Virus record (IMG/VR): IMGVR_UViG_3300036814_000873
Location: 1-26,750 of that record
DNA length: 26,750 nt
Source: a virus
Direction: 5' to 3' (one strand)
Shown: in pieces, positions 22,301 to 26,750 of the stretch
Position numbering within the stretch: the stretch's first letter is position 1
Layout: each line of letters begins with the position of its first letter
The notes under the pieces: model-generated
The model's database searches: none
Seen by the model: only the letters and a program-made list of their open reading frames with translations
What the model was told of the DNA's origin: nothing
Made by a program: the position numbers and the translations under genes

Positions 22301-23269
22301 ATGCTCTATCACATCTACTCGAGTCCAGAGGTGCAGCGTGGACTGTTTGCCTCAGATGCAGATTTCAAATCTGCTGTGGATGCCAGCAGCGAGTTTTTCT
22401 TCTACCTCGTTGCCGCAGCAAAGACCAAGATCGACACACGCCCCCTAAGCAAGGGAAGCTCTGACTTGTTGGCACTGGGAGATCCCGATGACTTCAGGAA
22501 TGACGCGGCAATAAGCAACCTGATGTCAAATGCCTATCCCCTTGCTTCCTTCTACCAAACCCTGCGCTCACAGTGGGCACGAGCAGATGACAAATACCAG
22601 AGGAATGCAAAAGCCCGTGAGGCAACTGAGAAATCTCATAAGAGCTGGATGCGCAGGAACACTGCATTGACAGATCCAACAGGTGAGGGAGGCTCCAAAG
22701 CTCTCAATCCCAGGGTAAACTTCATGGGAGATCCATTCCTCAACCAAATTCCGTTTCACCTTGCAGGCGTTGACTTCTCACGCGCACAGGCATTCTTCAA
22801 CGTCTTCAGAATCACTCCAAAGGATTTGAATCCTGTCAGTGAGCGCATCCACCAACTAGGAGGACTCAGTTCTGATTATCCGGTGCGCTGGACGAAGACC
22901 CTGCTCGACGATGCATCAGGAAAGAAAAAACCGTTTGACCTCACAGATAAACAGCAGTACGAATGGGTGAAGGAAGCAACCAAGCTCAACCGTCAGGTAC
23001 TGCCTGCTCTTGTAAAAGGATTCGCAGTAGACTTTCCTGCAAACAAGCAGCGGGAAATGCTGGAGAAGGCAATTGCATTCAACAAGGAAAAGGCCAAGAT
23101 AAACGTGATGCACCGGCCTGGGTCATCGTGGGCGCCAATCGCAAAGGAGTTGGCAGGTTTGAAAGTAGCGTCCAAACGAGGCGAGATGGGAGACCTGCGT
23201 CCTCCAGAATTCTATAATACAACCGGGAATCCACGGGAACCCCTTCAACAATTTATTGAGAGTCCATAG
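19328..23269 (+). CDS. Internal virion protein, T7 gp16-like, without visible transglycosylase motif
   Basis: The 1313-residue protein has almost the length of T7 gp16 (1318), the ejected protein that spans the inner membrane and starts DNA entry. T7 gp16 begins with a lytic transglycosylase domain. Here the first 100 residues are charged helices, with no catalytic Glu-Ser pair and no GLMQ-like motif. Several Ala/Gly-rich hydrophobic segments could interact with membranes, for example near residues 94-120, 168-205 and 895-915. The middle (about 360-560) has the helical IIQAQGMQHLKTLQKAVDDA and EQEMGRLLNAQK stretches common in large phage ejection proteins. The start at 19328 follows the previous stop by four bases with no Shine-Dalgarno. 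The stop abuts the fibre start. Confidence 0.8.
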   Translation: MDPKLEQEFVSNDPVLQEAAWKGEITSDNAAMIQEQLVTAGMTADEAKKDPEKFKGLLLQTERRNEQAKKNDNLWENYKNNMDPGFTSAIVSGMVKAANAAAELVNEGATTAAALMMAPTFGRVGVKTFGEGKEIVEKYAEPPFKADSTTPDVPEGWEYAMTEGAAQFFTGHVVVNALLPGSSTARWTAQAVHEAQKGAIVAGTFFKANEPNLADMLAAFFDLDRDPETKISPVEETLRSYLLTQEDDSMAWGRLKNAVLDMPLSLAFDGVMAAFKGIKDKLVWGAKKLGDKISEPAPGQIGDPQSVKPTEQADLVPVEERLAEEGYSPEQIQAAQEQVAIEQAARPIADAVDDQLIVDPDAFDNFLALQDAPPQQLYSKEGAVLPEQSAAQAKEEVRRGGQWKGINWKYKSFDSPEDVMQIVDELTTAMRESLDRKLGDPATWDSDRFVAEQLNLDPRTLESIAGTLQLTRQQMIGYHIIQAQGMQHLKTLQKAVDDAINPDEQAVALVRVHEHFNMLATMHYWIAGAEQEMGRLLNAQKMPFDGSGDSTLFKAYVDSTGGQASYAQIKSLVEQMEVQREMGAPGVWLEQLKVASRTISRGAVLTRDLVVDIAIQGMIGNLVTINRNLLGNSYAIADRLLVKQFAGLVPGSGVPLGEAMVQLRAMFRHWPDAVRRSTVALVDDQPKTKSFRKDFYQSAGKAPLAQAFDGKLVDSELFISDGISFLNKLLYVPGRVNMSMDEFYQSINIGMEREALAFRIAKELESNGSLSPGYTTNDVFNDIITRNQKAPAQVKSRYEELNQHEMTVAAQQTYAVPAGSTPSHFNGVHNLLRDLKEKDPSGIIRILFPFYNTTVNLDKFALERIPGANLIIKQAKNELFGKNRELQAEALGKLFIGSGIMATGFELAESGLHRVWSASKSGLVKGGMTAGFPPQTDPRKSTTEDTSRIPKRQYLIDSDWQPYSILREDGYISIAGLDPVTLMLQAGADMNMLYHIYSSPEVQRGLFASDADFKSAVDASSEFFFYLVAAAKTKIDTRPLSKGSSDLLALGDPDDFRNDAAISNLMSNAYPLASFYQTLRSQWARADDKYQRNAKAREATEKSHKSWMRRNTALTDPTGEGGSKALNPRVNFMGDPFLNQIPFHLAGVDFSRAQAFFNVFRITPKDLNPVSERIHQLGGLSSDYPVRWTKTLLDDASGKKKPFDLTDKQQYEWVKEATKLNRQVLPALVKGFAVDFPANKQREMLEKAIAFNKEKAKINVMHRPGSSWAPIAKELAGLKVASKRGEMGDLRPPEFYNTTGNPREPLQQFIESP

Positions 23270-26185
23270 ATGTCTTATTCCTCTGTTTCCTACTCTGCAA
23301 ACTCTGCTGCAAACTCAGGAAAGGACTATACCTATCCTTTTCCTGCTGTCACACATGACACTGACAACATACTGGTCCTTGTCGGCGGAACCTCGCTTGC
23401 AATCACACGCTACACTGTTGCCTCCTCTGGAGGAACAATCACGCTGGAAGCAGCACCAGGCGCAGGAACCGCACCACTTGACGTTGCTCTCTCTGCATCC
23501 AATGTTCTGAAAGTCTACCGGTTCACGAACCGCACCTCCCCAGAGGTGGTGTTCTCCTCAACTGCAATCATCCAGGATGAGGATCTCAACAATGCAACGG
23601 ATCAGGTGCGCTACCTTGCACTTGAAGCGGTGGACCGGGCAAACGAGGGGATGACAATTGATGAATCTGATGCCTCCAGATACAACGTACAGATTGATGG
23701 AGTGGACAAGCGTATCTTTGGAATTGCAACTCCTACAAATGACAAGGATGCAGTAAATAAGGCATACGCCGATGCTAATGTTTCACTTGCAGCAGGTTCT
23801 GCAACCGCAGCAGCAGGTTCAGCAACAACAGCAGCAGCAGATGCTGTTTCAACAGCAGCAGATGTCGTTCTTACCAATGCAGATGTTGTTCTTGCTGAAG
23901 CCGACAAGGTACAGACGGGGTTAGATAGAGTAGCGGTAGCAGCAGACTTAGTAGCAACCAATCAGGACACGATTGACACCGCAGCAGATGTTGTCTTGGC
24001 AGAAGCAGATAAAGTTCAGACAGGATTAGATCGAGTTGCAACAGCAGCAGATAAAGTAGCAACAAATGCAGACGTAGTTCTGACTGCTGCCGATGAACTA
24101 TTAACGAGAGCAGACACTGTATTAACGGCTGCGGATGTTGTTAGTTCTGCTGCTTCAGCAGCGGCAGCGGCAGCCTCCTTCGACAGCTTTGATGACCGCT
24201 ACCTTGGAGCGAAGAGTACGGACCCCACAGTTGACAATGACGGAGCCACTCTACTTGACGGGGCACTCTACTTCAACTCTGTTGCAAACAACATGCGGGT
24301 GTACGATTTGGGTACAACGACATGGATAGTTGTTGCATCGTCACTTCCACAAGGACTTGCCGCCTCGGATAGTCCAACTTTTACACAAATAAAACTTACT
24401 GGAGGATCACCCGGAGTAGACAAGGTTTTAACTTCAGATGCTGATGGAGATGCAACTTGGGAAGTAAATGCCAGCCCTCCAATACTGACCTCACTAGATT
24501 ATCCCGGCGATGATACTGCATTGGATACTGTTGGTGAATTTAATCTTACTGGTTCTACTACTGTTAGTGGAGATGCAACAATAACAGTATCCAGTACCAC
24601 CGCTTTAAAACAAGGTATGTTGGTTACAGGGACAGGTATTCCTACTGGTGCTGACAGAACTGTTTTGTCTATAACAGATGGCACCCATTTTGAGCTTTCT
24701 GTAAATGCCGATGTAAGTGGTACTGCTACACTAACATTTAACACACAAACACTTGTAATTACTGGCAGTAATTTTACGTCTACTATAACATCGGTTACTA
24801 GTGCTGGCACGACTCCTAGTACAGTAACAAGGGATAGTTCAACTCAAATTACTGTTTCAGGTTTTCCTGCAAAAGCTGTAGGAACCTACGCTGATGCTCT
24901 TGGTTTAGTAGTAACGAATTCAACTGGTTTGGCAGGAAATATCAATGTTGACTATAGTCCTTTACCGGGATGGACGAGTCCTGCATCTGGAAATCTTTTA
25001 GATGATTATACAGGAACTATTACTGAGATTGATCTAGTTGGGGGAGCTGATACAGATTCTTATGTAATAACAACTGGTGCATTACCGGCTGGTTTGGCAA
25101 TGAACTCGACTACAGGTAATCTAACAGGGAACATGACTGCTGGTGCCGCAACATATAATTTTACTGTTGATGCAATAGATGCACAGGCACAATCTTCTCC
25201 AAGATTATTTAATATAATAAGCAAAGGTGCATTACCCGATCCTACTGGTGGATCTGGAGCCGGTGGGAGTGGTAGTCCTTATACTTTTACTGGTGATGGA
25301 ACAACTGGTACAAGTGGGCAAGCATACAGAGTTCATGAATTTTGGTATTCTGGTACAGCTGACTTTCTTAACCATACTTTTCAGACTTATAGTAACTTAA
25401 CTGATATTGTTGAGTATTTGGTAATTGCAGGAGGAGGTTCTGGTGGTATTTATTCACCTTCATCAGGAGGTTCTGGTTATCATGTGGGTAACAGCGGTAA
25501 CACTTCTTCTATTGCCAATTCTGGAACACTGATCGCCTCAGCAGGTGGTGGTTATGGAGGTTGCTATCCCAGCGTTTCGGGTGGTTTAGGTGGTTCAGGT
25601 GGTGGAGGTGGTGGTGCCTCGGGAAATGGTGGTGCCCTCACAACTGACGAAGGATATGATGGCTCTGATGCTGGTGGTGGTAGCGGTCCCGGAGGAACCT
25701 ATGGAGGAGGAGGAGGAGGAGGTTCTGGTGGTACAACGGACAGTGAAGTGGGTGGTTCCGGAACATCTTCTTATATAACAGGAACCTCGGTACCTAGAGG
25801 CGGTGGTGGTGGTCAATCTTCTACAGGCTATAATGGCAATTCCTTAGGCGGTGCAGGAGGCGGAGGCCAAGGCGGTAATGGAACAACATCTGCTACTCCC
25901 GGTGTCCAAGGAGAAGATGGAACTGGGTCTGGTGGTGGTGCAGACGATGACGGATCAGGTGCTGGTTCAGGTGGTGGTGGTGCAGGAGGGTATCGTTCTG
26001 CTGTTTATGTAGGCCTTACAGGAGAAACTTCTGGAGGCGGTAGTACAGCAAGGACAAAACTTACTTTTAATACAGGATCATATACCATTCGTGTCGGGGC
26101 AGGAGGAGCCTCTGTAGGTAGTGCGAGCGATGCATTGTCAGGTCGAGGTGGACATGGTATTGTAATACTTAGATACCCAATATAA
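23270..26185 (+). CDS. Tail fibre protein (T7 gp17-like N-terminus, glycine-rich tip)
   Basis: The 971-residue fibre recognises the host surface. Domains in order: a T7 gp17-like tail-attachment part (about 1-150, with YPFPAVTHDTDNILVLV); 15 exact heptads at 189-293 of pattern x-Ala-Asp-x-Val-x-Thr/Ala forming a coiled-coil stem; a small domain with YLGAKSTDPTVDNDGATLLD and ALYFNSVANNMRVYDL (about 311-355); Ig-like Thr/Ser-rich beta domains (about 403-653); and a glycine-rich C-terminal part (about 655-971) that opens with IVEYLVIAGGGSGG and closes with GGHGIVILRYPI. The latter recalls marine phage adhesins and the polyglycine-helix tips of T4-like adhesins. From about base 24,400 the DNA is AT-richer and Gly codons switch from GGA to mostly GGT, a sign of domain exchange. 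The start abuts the preceding stop. Confidence 0.92.
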   Translation: MSYSSVSYSANSAANSGKDYTYPFPAVTHDTDNILVLVGGTSLAITRYTVASSGGTITLEAAPGAGTAPLDVALSASNVLKVYRFTNRTSPEVVFSSTAIIQDEDLNNATDQVRYLALEAVDRANEGMTIDESDASRYNVQIDGVDKRIFGIATPTNDKDAVNKAYADANVSLAAGSATAAAGSATTAAADAVSTAADVVLTNADVVLAEADKVQTGLDRVAVAADLVATNQDTIDTAADVVLAEADKVQTGLDRVATAADKVATNADVVLTAADELLTRADTVLTAADVVSSAASAAAAAASFDSFDDRYLGAKSTDPTVDNDGATLLDGALYFNSVANNMRVYDLGTTTWIVVASSLPQGLAASDSPTFTQIKLTGGSPGVDKVLTSDADGDATWEVNASPPILTSLDYPGDDTALDTVGEFNLTGSTTVSGDATITVSSTTALKQGMLVTGTGIPTGADRTVLSITDGTHFELSVNADVSGTATLTFNTQTLVITGSNFTSTITSVTSAGTTPSTVTRDSSTQITVSGFPAKAVGTYADALGLVVTNSTGLAGNINVDYSPLPGWTSPASGNLLDDYTGTITEIDLVGGADTDSYVITTGALPAGLAMNSTTGNLTGNMTAGAATYNFTVDAIDAQAQSSPRLFNIISKGALPDPTGGSGAGGSGSPYTFTGDGTTGTSGQAYRVHEFWYSGTADFLNHTFQTYSNLTDIVEYLVIAGGGSGGIYSPSSGGSGYHVGNSGNTSSIANSGTLIASAGGGYGGCYPSVSGGLGGSGGGGGGASGNGGALTTDEGYDGSDAGGGSGPGGTYGGGGGGGSGGTTDSEVGGSGTSSYITGTSVPRGGGGGQSSTGYNGNSLGGAGGGGQGGNGTTSATPGVQGEDGTGSGGGADDDGSGAGSGGGGAGGYRSAVYVGLTGETSGGGSTARTKLTFNTGSYTIRVGAGGASVGSASDALSGRGGHGIVILRYPI
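23834..24148 (+). repeat. Fifteen tandem heptads coding for the fibre stem
   Basis: Residues 189-293 divide exactly into 15 seven-residue units with Asp at the third place of every unit but the two visible drifts in the flanking residues. A 19-residue block (ADVVLAEADKVQTGLDRVA) occurs at 204-222 and again at 239-257, 35 residues apart, or five heptads. The DNA copies differ at many third positions, so the duplication is old or kept by selection. Confidence 0.85.
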
Positions 26186-26216
26186 TTGTCACAACAATGG
26201 ATACAAGCAATAACTA

Positions 26217-26462
26217 ATGACCGCAAACGAAAAAGCGAATCACTTTCTTGGAGGATACTGGAAGTGCGAAGGCTGCGGATTACTGATTGAAGACACGCTT
26301 TATGTTTGTCCTGAGTGCAAGGCTAACAAGACTGAAAATGAGAATGTAGATAAACGGCTTGTTGCTCTTGGCCCGGACTTAGACTCATACATCGGAGTCA
26401 ACGGAATTACTTTAGATCAACAAGATGAGATGATTGCAGACCAAGGATACAAAGGTAAATGA
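26217..26462 (+). CDS. Small zinc-ribbon protein
   Basis: The 81-residue product has two CxxC knuckles, Cys17/Cys20 (CEGC) and Cys31/Cys34 (CPEC), ten residues apart. This is a compact zinc-ribbon or rubredoxin-like fold, with aromatic residues nearby (YWKCEGC, TLYVCPEC). The rest is acidic and has no recognised motif. Its function is unknown: a virion or fibre-assembly factor, a nucleic-acid-binding protein or a lysis-region accessory are all possible. The start at ATG 26217 has no strong ribosome binding site; the preceding 31 bases (26186-26216) hold no clear terminator. The end overlaps the next start (ATGATG). Confidence 0.75.
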   Translation: MTANEKANHFLGGYWKCEGCGLLIEDTLYVCPECKANKTENENVDKRLVALGPDLDSYIGVNGITLDQQDEMIADQGYKGK

Positions 26463-26713
26463 TGGGAAAAGCTAATGACTCCGATACACTTTCAGAAATA
26501 CTGTCTAGGATTTCCGGGTTGGAAGTCCAAACAAAGTTGATAGAAACTAGGATCGGAAAACTCGATGAACATCACGATAGGCACACCGAGGTCTTAGATG
26601 CACTCAGGAGCCGCATGGACAGGCTCGATGGTGCGAAGGGACTAGCGATGGTTCTGATTGCTGTTGTGGGTGCTTTGGGTAGTATTGCAGGATGGTTCTT
26701 TGGCAAGATGTAA
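26459..26713 (+). CDS. Holin-like small membrane protein
   Basis: The 84-residue protein has an amphipathic, coiled-coil-like N-terminal part (SEILSRISGLEVQTKLIETR, then DEHHDRHTEVLDALRSRMDR) and one C-terminal membrane segment at about 61-81 (GLAMVLIAVVGALGSIAGWF), ending in a short GKM. The layout resembles XhlA/BhlA-type holin-related proteins. T7 places its holin gp17.5 at the same site, just after the fibre gene. Such a protein would permeabilise the inner membrane and release the amidase encoded at 5906. The start can be ATG 26459 or ATG 26462, both overlapping the upstream stop. The stop overlaps the next ATG (TAATG). Confidence 0.7.
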   Translation: MMGKANDSDTLSEILSRISGLEVQTKLIETRIGKLDEHHDRHTEVLDALRSRMDRLDGAKGLAMVLIAVVGALGSIAGWFFGKM

Positions 26714-26750
26714 TGCCGTCAACCGAACATGACAAGATCATCTACTTACG
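26713..26750 (+). CDS. Start of a further gene, cut by the window edge
   Basis: ATG 26713 overlaps the holin-like stop (TAATG), and the frame is open to the end of the window with 12 full codons visible (MPSTEHDKIIYL). Too little remains for a family call. In T7 order the genes after the holin encode the small terminase subunit, Rz-type proteins and the large terminase, so a terminase gene is plausible by position only. Confidence 0.45.
   Translation, partial: MPSTEHDKIIYL

Overview
The window is a compact piece of a tailed-phage genome, about 26.7 kb with every gene on the + strand. It comes from a T7-like podovirus (Autographiviridae type). The diagnosis rests on a single-subunit T7-type RNA polymerase, a T7-type amidase/lysozyme, and a late block in exact T7 order: 7.3-position protein, portal (gp8), scaffold (gp9), capsid (gp10), tail tubes A and B (gp11, gp12), three internal virion proteins (gp14, gp15, gp16), tail fibre (gp17) and a holin-like protein (gp17.5 position). 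No integrase, tRNA, IS element or CRISPR array was seen. The host cannot be named from the sequence. The heptad stem and glycine-rich tip of the fibre resemble those of many marine phage fibres, so a marine bacterial host is a reasonable guess but only that.

Layout. 1-1017: four small genes, namely an unfinished one at the left edge, a short coiled-coil-like protein, a ribbon-helix-helix-like protein and a 37-residue basic microprotein. The left edge lies inside a gene, so DNA polymerase and helicase are probably to the left. 1001-2961: a RecE-like exonuclease and a RecT annealing protein, apparently in place of T7 gp6 and gp2.5. 2928-3133: a structured junction with a hairpin, a long-range inverted repeat and a possible 56-residue gene. 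3130-6415: RNA polymerase, a PD-(D/E)XK endonuclease in the gene 3 position, and the amidase (gene 3.5), joined by ATGA overlaps. RNA polymerase therefore sits beside the late genes, as in phiKMV-like phages, rather than at the early left end as in T7. 6463-26185: virion genes. 26217-26750: a zinc-ribbon protein, a holin-like protein and the first codons of another gene. Terminase genes are not in the window and probably follow.

Expression. Most neighbouring genes abut or overlap (ATGA, TAATG, TGATG), often without a Shine-Dalgarno site, which suggests wide translational coupling. The real gaps carry the control signals: a set of three hairpins at 456-546, a 13-base leader shared upstream of 578 and 1900, a hairpin at the end of recT, a structured leader before the capsid gene, and a strong GC hairpin just after the capsid gene, where T7 has its T-phi terminator.

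Unusual points. The main ones are the RecE/RecT pair, a gp15-like protein about twice the T7 length with an internal tandem duplication, two related inserts in tail tube B, a gp16-like protein with no visible transglycosylase motif, and a fibre whose distal half changes abruptly in composition and codon use and ends in a glycine-rich adhesin-like tip.
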